A stretch of DNA of 64,000 nucleotides from Kiritimatiellia bacterium (GTDB taxonomy: Bacteria > Verrucomicrobiota > Kiritimatiellia > UBA8416 > JABMPJ01). Below the pieces are notes generated by a model. The model was not told the origin of the DNA and did no database searches. It saw only the letters and a program-made list of their open reading frames with translations. How positions within the stretch are numbered: the stretch's first letter is position 1; every line of letters starts with the position of its first letter. This document shows positions 39,125 to 48,964 of the stretch, piece by piece. The translations under genes were made by a program, and so were the position numbers. The stretch spans positions 1 through 64,000 of the forward strand of contig JADHWE010000003.1 in assembly GCA_016783675.1 (NCBI GenBank), written 5' to 3'.

Positions 39125-39799
39125 ATGAATTCTGGAGATCCTCTAATGGGGTGTTTTGTACATGAATCATCGTATGTTGACGATGGTGCTACCGTTGGCG
39201 ATGGGACAAAAGTCTGGCATTTCTCGCATGTGCTGCCGGGCGCCAAGATCGGCGAGAGCTGTATACTCGGCCAGAATGTCAACATCGGCAACGATGTGGT
39301 GATAGGCAGCCGGGTCAAGATTCAGAACAACGTGTCCGTATACGGCGGCACGATCATTCAGGATGACGTGTTTCTTGGTCCGTCGTGCGTACTCACGAAC
39401 GTGAGCAACCCGCGCAGTCAGGTCAACCGTCACGCCATCTACGAACCAGTCCTGATCAAGCGTGGGGCAACCATAGGCGCCAATGCCACGATTGTCTGTG
39501 GAATCACCATTGGTCGCTACGCGTTTATCTCGGCGGGTGCAGTGGTGACACGAGACGTTCCCGATTATGGGCTGGTCATGGGCAACCCCGCGAAACGGGT
39601 GGGATGGATGAGTCGTCATGGACATCGCCTGCCCCCTTCCGACTCCGATGGCATCATGTGTTGCCCCGAGAGTTCTTACCGATATAGAGAGATAGCTCCT
39701 GGTGTTATTCAGTGCCTGGATCTTGACGAGGAAGCGTCCTTGCCTGACGAACTGGCGACGGGCATGCGCTCGTATCACAGCTACAAACTGGATACATAG
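39125..39799 (+). CDS. Hexapeptide-repeat N-acetyltransferase (WbpD/WlbB-like)
   Basis: FVHESSYVDDGATVGDGTKVWHFSHVLPGAKIGESCILGQNVNIGNDVVIG...GNPAKRVGWMS. Confidence 0.85.
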   Translation: MNSGDPLMGCFVHESSYVDDGATVGDGTKVWHFSHVLPGAKIGESCILGQNVNIGNDVVIGSRVKIQNNVSVYGGTIIQDDVFLGPSCVLTNVSNPRSQVNRHAIYEPVLIKRGATIGANATIVCGITIGRYAFISAGAVVTRDVPDYGLVMGNPAKRVGWMSRHGHRLPPSDSDGIMCCPESSYRYREIAPGVIQCLDLDEEASLPDELATGMRSYHSYKLDT

Positions 39800-39821
39800 C
39801 GCTTCCTTCCGGAGGGTTCCG

Positions 39822-41489
39822 ATGCATGCTTCTACGGTCCCAGGCAGCAGAATACACACTCTCTTCCTTGCGATATTCCTGTGCCTGTTCTACCTGGCAT
39901 TACAGGTTCCATACTGGGTCCCCGCCAGTGATAGCGACGTCTATATCAGCGTCGCCAGGAACGTGTTCCTGGGGCACGGCCTGATTTTCAATGGCCTGCC
40001 CGCGATCAAGATTCCGCCGCTGTGGCCGCTGGTACTATCGTGGGCGTTCGAGTTCTCTGCGTCATTTTGGTTTCTGAACGGCATGGTCATGCTTCTGATG
40101 GTCGGGTTCATCCTGATCTGGCATAGGATCTTAGTGCGCCTGGTCGGGCTTTGGGAGGCAACGGCGGCGTGCGCGGTCACCGGCGTGCTGTTCTGTACCT
40201 ACCGATTAACGTTCCTCTTGTACTCGGATCCCCTGTTCCTTGTCTGTTTTAGTCTTGCTGTGCTTTTTGCATTGCAGTCCGGCCAGCAAGACAGGTTTGG
40301 CTGGCGAAGCGTTGCGGCCATCGTTCTGACCTGTCTTTCCATCTGCGTTCGATGGGCGGGCCTGTTGTGCGCACCCATTGTTGTGGGTTCGCTACTGTCG
40401 TGTGTGGACGGGTGGGGTGGCATCAAGCGCCGAGTACCGGCAATAGTGCTGACATGTATGTCGATGGCCGTGACGTTCCTGGTGATTCAACGCACTTTGG
40501 CTCATCTTGTGGTCGATGTGGATGTTTCCGGCTATTCGGCCATCGAGTCCACGTTAGCCGAATCTCAGCCTGTTTCATTGGATGTCGTTACGCGGTACAT
40601 ACGGCACCTGTCTTGCGCGGGATACGGACTTTGCTGGCTCTTCTATCCCCCCCTTGAACTGGGACTGTCCTTGCCGGTACTGCTACACGCGACGAACCTC
40701 GCAGGATGGTTGTTGATTGCATTGTATGTTGTGAGCATACACAAGGCTGCGGCGCCGCGACGGGCGATATGGATAGGTGCATTAGCATATGCTTCCGCCA
40801 TGCTGGCTCTGTGGTCTCGATCCAACACAAGATATCTGCTGCCGGTCGTACCGATGCTGGTCGTAGGCATCTGGCGTGGTCTATGGCATATCGCGGTGGA
40901 GAAAGCGAAGGGGAAGCGGCGCCATATCGGGATAGCGATCTGTGTGCTTGTCGCAAGCTCCGTGGTGTTAACGAATCTCGCCCTGTATGCGGCCAGTGTC
41001 AAGGTTGCCCGGTCAGGGAATTTCTACGGAGCATACCATGCGGGACAGTGTCGTGAGCTGGTCGGCATCACAGCTTGGCTTCGCGCCAATACACCTCCTG
41101 AAGAGATCGTTGCGGTCAGCCCTTCTTATGTCAATGTAAGCTGGCGCAGGGCGAACACGTTTGGCTTACGCGCTGTGTCCATGCTGACTGGGAACAGAGT
41201 GCGAATGGCCCCGGAAGATCGCTATTCAATGAGCGATCAGGGACCCGTGATGGAGTGGCTACAGGAGATGGACATCAGGTACTTCGTTGATCGTCCCGAA
41301 GTCAGTCCATGGCGAGTGTGGCACTATCGGGCACCGCGCCTACAGGAACTGCTGACGGGCGAGAGTGTCGCGACCACCAATGAGTTCTTCGAGCTGTATT
41401 GCGTTCAGAGCAACCGCTTGAGAAAGGTGGAATGCGAACTGTCGGGCTGCTTCCCCACATCGGTTCCGCTGCGAAGAGAGAGAAAATGA
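39822..41489 (+). CDS. Polytopic GT39-like membrane protein
   Basis: ATG 39822; SDSDVYISVARNVFLGHGLIFNGLPAIKIPPLWPLVL resembles GT39 first loop; many TM segments. Confidence 0.65.
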   Translation: MHASTVPGSRIHTLFLAIFLCLFYLALQVPYWVPASDSDVYISVARNVFLGHGLIFNGLPAIKIPPLWPLVLSWAFEFSASFWFLNGMVMLLMVGFILIWHRILVRLVGLWEATAACAVTGVLFCTYRLTFLLYSDPLFLVCFSLAVLFALQSGQQDRFGWRSVAAIVLTCLSICVRWAGLLCAPIVVGSLLSCVDGWGGIKRRVPAIVLTCMSMAVTFLVIQRTLAHLVVDVDVSGYSAIESTLAESQPVSLDVVTRYIRHLSCAGYGLCWLFYPPLELGLSLPVLLHATNLAGWLLIALYVVSIHKAAAPRRAIWIGALAYASAMLALWSRSNTRYLLPVVPMLVVGIWRGLWHIAVEKAKGKRRHIGIAICVLVASSVVLTNLALYAASVKVARSGNFYGAYHAGQCRELVGITAWLRANTPPEEIVAVSPSYVNVSWRRANTFGLRAVSMLTGNRVRMAPEDRYSMSDQGPVMEWLQEMDIRYFVDRPEVSPWRVWHYRAPRLQELLTGESVATTNEFFELYCVQSNRLRKVECELSGCFPTSVPLRRERK

Positions 41490-42457
41490 GGACACAGGTG
41501 CGCAGCTTCAGGGATTTGCGTCGCAGGCATCCAAGGCTTTGGAAGTATGGTCGCGTCGTCATACATGCGACGCTGTTTGCCACTGTTATGTACTACGTCC
41601 TGGTGGTGCTTGCGGGTCGGCTTGCCGGGCTGTCCTTGGCTGACCTGCGTGTCGACATGGGCGTGGCCGCCATCAGCGTGGCGCTCCTCGTGATGTCTCG
41701 TGTGGTCACGGTTCTGACCTATCGCCAGACCGTCAGCATGTTCATGTCGCCACCCGCGTGGCGCGAGTTCGTGGTGATAGCCTTCGTCCCCTCACTGGCC
41801 AAGTATGTTCCCGGGAAAGTGACCGGCTTCCTGGGGGCGTTGTGGTTCTTCGATCGGGCCGGTGTGCGTGTGCCGATAGCATCCGCCACCTTGCTGATCA
41901 TGAGAGTCCTGATTCTGGCGGTTGCGTTCATGGTCTCGCTCCCTGCGCTGATTGTGACCGTGGGCTTTGGGCGCATCGGCACGATGTGGGCATGGGGATT
42001 GTTGCTCGCCATTGTTGTGGCGGCTGCGATGCATCCACGCGTGTTTAAACCTGTGGCGAATAGGGTTCTCACTCGCCTGGGAGCCCGCGAGTTGGAGAGG
42101 ACACCGCGACCGGGCGAGTTCCTGGCCCCTGCGACTACCGTGTTTGTGCAGTGGCTGTGCACAGGCGCGAGCTTGTGGTTCATGGCCCGTGCTCTGTCGC
42201 CGCTGAGCATCGACACTCTGCCGCTCTGCATATCGGCAACTGCCCTGGCAAACGTGCTGGGGTACATTGCGTTCTTCGCTCCCGCGGGACTCGGCGTCCG
42301 CGAGGGGGTGTTGCTGTTTGCCATGGGATCGATTATGGCGGACGATCAGTTGGCGATCACCGTCATCATGCTCAGAGTGGTCGAGATGGCTGTCGAGGTC
42401 GCGCTGGCTGGGATAGGTATAGCCGTCCAGCACCTCCCGCGCCAACATACAGGTTGA
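41486..42457 (+). CDS. Lysylphosphatidylglycerol synthase TM-region / flippase-like domain protein (UPF0104)
   Basis: Polytopic; VPSLAKYVPGKVTGFLGALWFF; GYIAFFAPAGLGVREGVLLF signature; ATGA overlap with previous CDS. Confidence 0.8.
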   Translation: MRTQVRSFRDLRRRHPRLWKYGRVVIHATLFATVMYYVLVVLAGRLAGLSLADLRVDMGVAAISVALLVMSRVVTVLTYRQTVSMFMSPPAWREFVVIAFVPSLAKYVPGKVTGFLGALWFFDRAGVRVPIASATLLIMRVLILAVAFMVSLPALIVTVGFGRIGTMWAWGLLLAIVVAAAMHPRVFKPVANRVLTRLGARELERTPRPGEFLAPATTVFVQWLCTGASLWFMARALSPLSIDTLPLCISATALANVLGYIAFFAPAGLGVREGVLLFAMGSIMADDQLAITVIMLRVVEMAVEVALAGIGIAVQHLPRQHTG

Positions 42458-42514
42458 GGTGGACGCGCCAGGAGCTCATGCTCTGGCCTGCAACACCGGC
42501 TCACCACCGGCCCG

Positions 42515-43552
42515 CTAAGCCGTCACGATTTGTGCCAGTAACGCATTCAGCAGCAAGGCATGATCACAGTGCGCTCGCGTGTATTGGATGCATGCGGAAC
42601 GTGGGTCTGGCTGCTGAAGCAAGGCCTCGAGGGTGGCAAGGATCGCGTCGCAATCGCGCGGATTGACCATCCGGAAGCAGGGATGGACTGTCAAAGCTCT
42701 GGTGTACTGCGGTTGCACCGGGTTCACATAGATCGCGCGTGTGCCCAGGAGGCATGCTTCGGCGGCCGTGGTGGCGCCCTCGGTTACGCACCCCGCTGCG
42801 AAAGCAAGGACATGATGAAAATGGGCTGGGTTCAGTTTCAGTACTCGCGAGCGCAAGGATGGGTGAACATCGCCTTCGGGCACGATGACAACCCGCAATC
42901 CATGGTTCTCGATCGAGTCCGCCAGTGTCAACAAGGTGTCTTCCGATAAGCCCTGCTGGCCAATGTCGTGGGCAGCGCCCCAGGCGGAAAGCCTGAAGAC
43001 GACATACCCCTCTGGTTGTAGACCGTGCGGCTTCACGTGTGTGACATCCGGACTGAATGCGTCGGGGTGCAGGTAAACCAGCTCGTGCGAGCCTTCGTAT
43101 ACGTGGTGTTTCCTGGGCGGGCACAGGCCGCTGAAGCCTGGCGGCGTCACAATCCTGTCCGCGAAAGGGAAGGTAATCCTGTTAGCTGTTCGAGCGGTTT
43201 CTGTATCGGTGAAGACGACCGATCTACACCCGTTGAGCCGGGCGGCATAGATCATGTAGGTGCCACCGATTGACGTGCAGATGTCGATCCCATCCTCGCG
43301 TATCAGTTTCGCGACCCCATAGTTGTGGGCGAGCAGCTCGGCAACCATGCGCCACGTAGACCTCGCGGTTCTGACTGCCGCTCCTCGGCCGACGACAACG
43401 TGGCTGATCCCGTAGAAATCAAGCAGGCGGCGCGCGGTGGGCAGGTCGCGTGCTGCAACCGTGACGCCATGGTCCTTTGCGCGCAGTTGCTCGATCAGAG
43501 GTCGATAGAAATGGACGTGCCCGGGATGGGCGATGTCGACCAGGACGTTCAT
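42515..43552 (-). CDS. DUF354 domain protein (GT-B-like)
   Basis: MNVLVDIAHPGHVHFYRPLIEQLRAKDHGVTVAARD; GCVTEGATTAAEACLLGTRAIYVNP. Confidence 0.82.
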   Translation of the reverse strand: MNVLVDIAHPGHVHFYRPLIEQLRAKDHGVTVAARDLPTARRLLDFYGISHVVVGRGAAVRTARSTWRMVAELLAHNYGVAKLIREDGIDICTSIGGTYMIYAARLNGCRSVVFTDTETARTANRITFPFADRIVTPPGFSGLCPPRKHHVYEGSHELVYLHPDAFSPDVTHVKPHGLQPEGYVVFRLSAWGAAHDIGQQGLSEDTLLTLADSIENHGLRVVIVPEGDVHPSLRSRVLKLNPAHFHHVLAFAAGCVTEGATTAAEACLLGTRAIYVNPVQPQYTRALTVHPCFRMVNPRDCDAILATLEALLQQPDPRSACIQYTRAHCDHALLLNALLAQIVTA

Positions 43553-44523
43553 TGGTCCTTCATGCGCCTGAGGTTATGTGTGTCGCGGACATGTTGCATG
43601 TCCATCCACATACCAAAGAAGAGCGACTGCATGCCGGTGATGATAAGGAACGCGGCGAGCAGTGATGAGGTCGGGGCAACAGGGCCGTGTGTGATACGCA
43701 GGTAAAAGAGGTAGAGACCCCAGACGACCCCTACGGGAACAAAGGAGAACCCCATCATGTAGAAGAAGACGAGAGGGTGGAAGTCGCGAATGACATACTT
43801 CTGGAACATCCGCCAGAGAAACAGGCGCGCCAGGAGAAAGGAGAACGTGAAAAGCGATTTGTGGTAACAGATACCGGACTTCTCGCCGATGTCGTATACG
43901 GGGTTGATCGGAACATCCACGACGACGAAGTCGTAGAGGTTGAGACGCACCAGGATGTCATTCGGCATGCCATAGCGCTTATAGATGCTGTCGAGGTCGA
44001 GCGTTTTGAGAACTCTCAGACTGCAGACCGTATAGCCGGTCTGAGAATCCGCGACGTGCCAGTAGCCGGACGCGATCTTGGTCATAAACGAAAGCGCGGA
44101 GTTTCCGAGGTAACGGATGTGAGGGATCTTCTTCCATGCTTCGCCCGTGAAGAGGCGATTGCCCTTGCTGTAGTCCGCCTCTCCGGATGCGACCGGCGCA
44201 AGAAGTGCGGGCAGATCATCAGGGTCCATCTGCGCATCGCCCGCCATGACAGCCGTGAGATCGAACCCGTGGTCCCGGGCGAACTTGTAGCCGGTAGCAA
44301 TGGCTCCGCCGACGCCTTGATTCTGCTCGTGTTCGATCAGTACCACGCGGTCTGCATCGCGTTCCCGGAGCTCCTTGACAATGAAAACTGTCTCGTCCGT
44401 GCTGCAGTCGTCAACGATGACAATCCGGTCGACGCACTCGTGCATGGTCTCGACGACCCTCTGAATGAGCTTCTCCTCATTGTATGCGGGAACCACGACA
44501 CAGACTGTCTTTCCATCAAACAC
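43549..44523 (-). CDS. Glycosyltransferase family 2 (polyprenol-phosphate sugar synthase-like)
   Basis: VCVVVPAYNEEKLIQRVVETM; VIVDDCSTDETV; AVMAGDAQMDPDDLP; C-terminal TM pair. Confidence 0.9.
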   Translation of the reverse strand: MFDGKTVCVVVPAYNEEKLIQRVVETMHECVDRIVIVDDCSTDETVFIVKELRERDADRVVLIEHEQNQGVGGAIATGYKFARDHGFDLTAVMAGDAQMDPDDLPALLAPVASGEADYSKGNRLFTGEAWKKIPHIRYLGNSALSFMTKIASGYWHVADSQTGYTVCSLRVLKTLDLDSIYKRYGMPNDILVRLNLYDFVVVDVPINPVYDIGEKSGICYHKSLFTFSFLLARLFLWRMFQKYVIRDFHPLVFFYMMGFSFVPVGVVWGLYLFYLRITHGPVAPTSSLLAAFLIITGMQSLFFGMWMDMQHVRDTHNLRRMKDQ

Positions 44524-44711
44524 CGCTATCTCCTAACTTCTGAAAGGCCCCAATCGTAGGTCTTACCCATAAGCATGGCAATGGATTTGTTCTGCCTGGG
44601 GGCGCACGCGTCTTGATGGCTGTCTGCGGGTGTCGCGCCGGGCTAATCTCTTGTTCTGAAAGAACGTCTCTGATAACGTGCGGGCATCCATCCACGCATC
44701 GACGGGAAGAC

Positions 44712-47684
44712 ATGGCAGAAACACCCCAGAACGGCCCGCGCTCCTATGCGCAGAATGCTCTTGCGTGGTGTGTGATTGGCGTTTTTGCGGCCTTCGCACT
44801 TTTTCTCGTCCGATGCCACTATGTCAAGGCTTACTCAGATCCAACGAACTGGATCAGGACTGCGGAGGAGTTCTGGGCTGACGGAACTGTGGCACGGTGG
44901 TCGGTGGTTTTTGCGATGTACCTGCTCCTGCCCCTCAAGCTGCTGGGACTGCACTATGTGTTCCTGTCGAACATTCCATGGATTCTGACCTTCGTAGCTT
45001 TGCTGGGGGGTGTCACTTACTTGTCGTGCAATAGGCAACCGGGGTCTGCTCAAGGGCACGCGGATGCTGGCATGTGTGGCCTGTCCGCCGCTCTTGCCGC
45101 CATCCACATCCACCGCATCTTCTTTCTCGAGTTGGTGAACCCCCTGCGAGAGCCGCTTGTCTTCTCGCTGCTTCTTGGGTCGTTCATGCTGCTTCTTCTC
45201 TTTGAGCGACGGCAAAGACGATGGATTCTGCCGGTAGCCGGTATGTGTTTTGGCCTCACCATCGGGATGCGTGAGCCGCTGGCCATGGCGGGAGTGTCAC
45301 TTGTCTTCTTCTACCTGGCTTTCCTTTACCGCTACCGCCCCGGAGATTGGTACGCCTATCCCGGCTGGTATGCCGTCGGAGTCACTGTCGGCTTGGTTCC
45401 CTTCTTCATTCAGAACCACCTGTTTTCCGGCCACTGGTGGTATCCCAATCTCATCTATCAAGGGCCTGCGAGCCTCCACTTCCTCATTGGACCGATGGAG
45501 CGATATGGTCCTTCTGTTGGCGTGGGGGCTCTGTTGTTCCTGGTCGCAATCGTGATCTTTCGCCTGGTGATGCGGAAAAAGAGGGCGCGACGATCTGACG
45601 AGTACACACCCGGTAAGTCTTATCAACGCGTAGTTGTCGCCGTATCTGCAATGTGCGCCGTCTTCTTCGCTGTCTTCCTGATCGTGGTGACCCGATATGA
45701 ACTTGTGCCCGGGGCTGTACGCGACAAGCTGCCTGTAACGGGCTGGAAGACGTTGCTCTATCTCTGGGGGAAGCTGGGCTGGATCGGCGTTGTCCTCTTT
45801 TTCTGGGGTTTGGCGGATGCGATCATAAGAAGACGGTATCGGTTTCTCCTCTTTGCTTTGCCTTCCATGGTGGTGTTCTTGTACTTCTGGTGCCACGTTC
45901 CCTATGTCAAACCGAGGTACGTCCTCAACGTTGAGTTCTATACATACCTGTTCATAGGCGTGGGTGTAGGTTCGGCGGCGAGTCTGTTATCAAGAGCTGT
46001 TTCCCGCTGGATTCGTCCTGCAACGCTGTATGCGTGTATCATGTGCGGGCTCACGGTGCCGTTAACCATACGGCTCTTGGCCCTCGCCCATGGCGGCGGA
46101 GGCGGGCTGAAGATTTGGCATCTACCAAAGATCAAACAACAGCTTGAGCCGGTACTGGAGGAGCCCTACGTGTTTGATAGCCGCCGCCGTCATTTCTCCA
46201 CGCTGCTGTCTGTTACCATGGGCGGGACGCTCACGGAACATTATCGGCAGCGGCCTAAGCTCTTCAGCATTCCCGGTGTAGCGAAAGATGCCGACCCCGA
46301 CGCTTATCTTCCAGAGGTTGGCCGCCAAGTCATTGAGGGCTTCTCCGAGGTGAATCGCTACGCCTATGACAACAGCTATGATCCGACCGTGCTGCAATGG
46401 TGTGACTATGCTCCTGTGTTCGATCTCGGCGAGCTGGCCCTTCCTCTGGTGCACTATGGGAAACGACTGGATAAGAACCTGTGCAAGCTCGAACTATGGC
46501 AACACGAGCAGTTCGAGACGCGGCTGTCGTTGCCGTCGTCGGGCAAGTATCTGCTGGGCTTGAACTTCAGACGGCTGTGGGACTATCCGGAGAGGTCCTT
46601 CTGCAAGGCACAGGTTGACGGGAAGACCGTTGCCGATACGGTCTCCAACGGCTTCCATTTCGTCGAATGCGATATGCTGCCAGCGGATTGGGACAATGGT
46701 GCCAGGTTACAAGTTGTCTCCGATGTCGGACTTACACAGCATCCTCTTATCCGGGTTCATGGGCTCGGAGAAGACATCCCCATTCGTTTTGGCACGTATG
46801 CCGGCGGGTATGCCAATTACCTCTCTTTGAATATGCGGCAGCGACAGTTTCTGCACCCCAAGTCCTGCATCCTCGTCGATGAGGGACGGATTGCGCTTCC
46901 CAATTTCGCTTCATCGGACGAAGAGGTGTTCGCGCGGTTCGTCTTGGAGTTCTGGTGCGAAGACCACTACTTCGACGGTGTGCACACGATAAGCGCAACG
47001 CTGGAAGAGCGCACAGTCAGAACACGGCTGCCCGGCCGGCGGCGTACCGGGGTATTTGTTGTGCCCTTGGGCCAAGGTCAGGGTCAGCTGGCAATGAAGC
47101 CGGTGATGCTCAAGACAGATCTGCCGTCGTGGGAAGAGCAAATTGCCTTAATGGGAAAAGGCGATCTTCGTGAGCGAGGCTACGTGAAGCTCTTGGCGTG
47201 CGACATTTGGGCTCTGCCAAGTGTTCTCAGTGCACCGGCTTGCTTTGGCGTTGACCGTATCCAGCCATTTCTTGTGAGCGGTTTCTTCCCAAACGAAGGT
47301 CCGCTTGGAGACCGGTTCTGCTGGACCATGCCGACCGCCAGGATGGTCTTGCCTCCATCAGCGGCCCACAACACATGGCGGGTCCGATTGCATATTCGCG
47401 AACACAGGGCGTTGGAGTTTCGTGACAACCCGACGTACACCTTCAATGGAAAGCCGGCCAGCCTCGATGTGCAGAAGGACGAGCAAGGGCTCTTCCATGT
47501 TCTGTCGGGGTTGAGTTGGCGGGATGCCTCTCCGAATGTTCTTGAAATGTCTGTGCGTGGTTGGAATCCACATCTCGATTCCGGCATGCGCGATGAGCGC
47601 AGTTTGGGGATTACCGTCACGTACGTTGAAATCGAAGCACTCGACGCACAGGCGTCCCCTGGTGTCGAATGTGGCGAGGGTTGA
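44712..47684 (+). CDS. Large GT-C-like membrane protein with C-terminal beta-type region (paralog B)
   Basis: HYVKAYSDP, ELVNPLREPL, WDYPERSFCKAQVDGKTVADT, RLPGRRRTGVFVVPLGQ blocks shared with 32214..34985. Confidence 0.7.
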   Translation: MAETPQNGPRSYAQNALAWCVIGVFAAFALFLVRCHYVKAYSDPTNWIRTAEEFWADGTVARWSVVFAMYLLLPLKLLGLHYVFLSNIPWILTFVALLGGVTYLSCNRQPGSAQGHADAGMCGLSAALAAIHIHRIFFLELVNPLREPLVFSLLLGSFMLLLLFERRQRRWILPVAGMCFGLTIGMREPLAMAGVSLVFFYLAFLYRYRPGDWYAYPGWYAVGVTVGLVPFFIQNHLFSGHWWYPNLIYQGPASLHFLIGPMERYGPSVGVGALLFLVAIVIFRLVMRKKRARRSDEYTPGKSYQRVVVAVSAMCAVFFAVFLIVVTRYELVPGAVRDKLPVTGWKTLLYLWGKLGWIGVVLFFWGLADAIIRRRYRFLLFALPSMVVFLYFWCHVPYVKPRYVLNVEFYTYLFIGVGVGSAASLLSRAVSRWIRPATLYACIMCGLTVPLTIRLLALAHGGGGGLKIWHLPKIKQQLEPVLEEPYVFDSRRRHFSTLLSVTMGGTLTEHYRQRPKLFSIPGVAKDADPDAYLPEVGRQVIEGFSEVNRYAYDNSYDPTVLQWCDYAPVFDLGELALPLVHYGKRLDKNLCKLELWQHEQFETRLSLPSSGKYLLGLNFRRLWDYPERSFCKAQVDGKTVADTVSNGFHFVECDMLPADWDNGARLQVVSDVGLTQHPLIRVHGLGEDIPIRFGTYAGGYANYLSLNMRQRQFLHPKSCILVDEGRIALPNFASSDEEVFARFVLEFWCEDHYFDGVHTISATLEERTVRTRLPGRRRTGVFVVPLGQGQGQLAMKPVMLKTDLPSWEEQIALMGKGDLRERGYVKLLACDIWALPSVLSAPACFGVDRIQPFLVSGFFPNEGPLGDRFCWTMPTARMVLPPSAAHNTWRVRLHIREHRALEFRDNPTYTFNGKPASLDVQKDEQGLFHVLSGLSWRDASPNVLEMSVRGWNPHLDSGMRDERSLGITVTYVEIEALDAQASPGVECGEG

Positions 47685-47722
47685 CCGCCGGCGTATGGGT
47701 GCCGAACAGGAAAACGGAGAGC

Positions 47723-48964
47723 ATGAAAGAAAAGGAAGGACTGTATGAGGCGCTAGAGCGGGTGCTGGCGTGGTCGCGGGAGCGTGACTACGCGGGACAT
47801 TCGAAGCATGATGCCCTTAACAGCCCATTTCTCAACGCCCTTTCGTTGCAGAACAAGTACCTTCGTCTGGTGACGATCCAGGCCCTGATGCGGTTCCCTT
47901 GGAATGTGCGGGGGCTCTTTGGGGTCCCAAGGCTGCGCAACCCGAAAGGCATTGGCCTGTTCGCCCACTCGCTACTGGACTACTCTGACGTGCTCGGTGA
48001 GAACGGTGCGGATCGCCGTGCGGAGGCTGAGACGCTGCTCCAATGGCTGATCGACAACCCGTCGCCGTGGGCTGATGGTTCCGGGACGTCGGAGTTGGCC
48101 GGAAGAGGGTGGGGGTACCATTACCCGTGGCAGGATGTTGGTTTCTTTCAGCCCCGCCACTATCCCAATCGTGTCGTTTCCTGCTGGATCGGGTTTGCCT
48201 TTGTACGTGCCTTCGAGGTGACCGGGAAGACGCAGTATCTTGATGTGGCCCGTGAGATTGTGCGCTTTGTGCTCGATAATCCGAAGCGGCTGGAGGATAC
48301 GCCTGAGCAGCTCTGTTTGAGCTACGTGCCGCTCGAAGAGATGGACTGGGCGGTCATGGATGTGAGCGCACTTAGCTCTTCGTTGTGTGCGCAAGTGGCA
48401 CGACACACCGGCGACACCGATCTGCGGGCGACCGCGCGCCGCTTGATGGCGTTTGTCGTGGATAAGCAGACCCACTACGGGGCTTGGTTCTATACGTGGC
48501 CGGCCGGTGACAGTCACATCACGCACGACAACTACCACACGGGTATCATTGTCGACTGTCTGGCCGACTACATGGCCGCGAGTGGAGACCGCGAGTTTAA
48601 GAAGGCGTACGAAGCTGGCGTGAGCTACTACGAGGAGGCGCTCTTCACGGACGAGGGCGCGCCGAAGTGGATGAACGACAAAGTGTTCCCGCATGACATT
48701 CATGGGGCTGCCGCGGGCATTCTCTGTTTCACGCGGGCGGCGCGTTACTATGAGCAGGAAGCGTCGTCGACGGAGCCCGAGCGTGCGGAACATGCGCGGG
48801 GCATGGCGCAGCGTGTGTTGGACTGGACGATGGAGAACCTGCATCGGCCGGATGGATACTTCATCCACCAGAAAGGACGCTTCATAACGCGTCGCTACTG
48901 CCTGATGCGCTGGTGCAATGCGTGGATGTGCCGGGCGATGGCTTTCACGCTGTTAACCGATTGA
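47723..48964 (+). CDS. Six-hairpin ((alpha/alpha) toroid) glycosidase/lyase-like protein
   Basis: GWGYHYPWQDVGFFQPRHYPNRVVSCWIGFAFVRAFEVTGKTQYLDVAREIVRFVLDN; YTWPAGDSHITHDNYHTGIIVDCLADYM. Confidence 0.6.
   Translation: MKEKEGLYEALERVLAWSRERDYAGHSKHDALNSPFLNALSLQNKYLRLVTIQALMRFPWNVRGLFGVPRLRNPKGIGLFAHSLLDYSDVLGENGADRRAEAETLLQWLIDNPSPWADGSGTSELAGRGWGYHYPWQDVGFFQPRHYPNRVVSCWIGFAFVRAFEVTGKTQYLDVAREIVRFVLDNPKRLEDTPEQLCLSYVPLEEMDWAVMDVSALSSSLCAQVARHTGDTDLRATARRLMAFVVDKQTHYGAWFYTWPAGDSHITHDNYHTGIIVDCLADYMAASGDREFKKAYEAGVSYYEEALFTDEGAPKWMNDKVFPHDIHGAAAGILCFTRAARYYEQEASSTEPERAEHARGMAQRVLDWTMENLHRPDGYFIHQKGRFITRRYCLMRWCNAWMCRAMAFTLLTD

Noticed and set aside
47972-48868. 298-aa - strand ORF
   Set aside because: Antisense to the six-hairpin protein gene.
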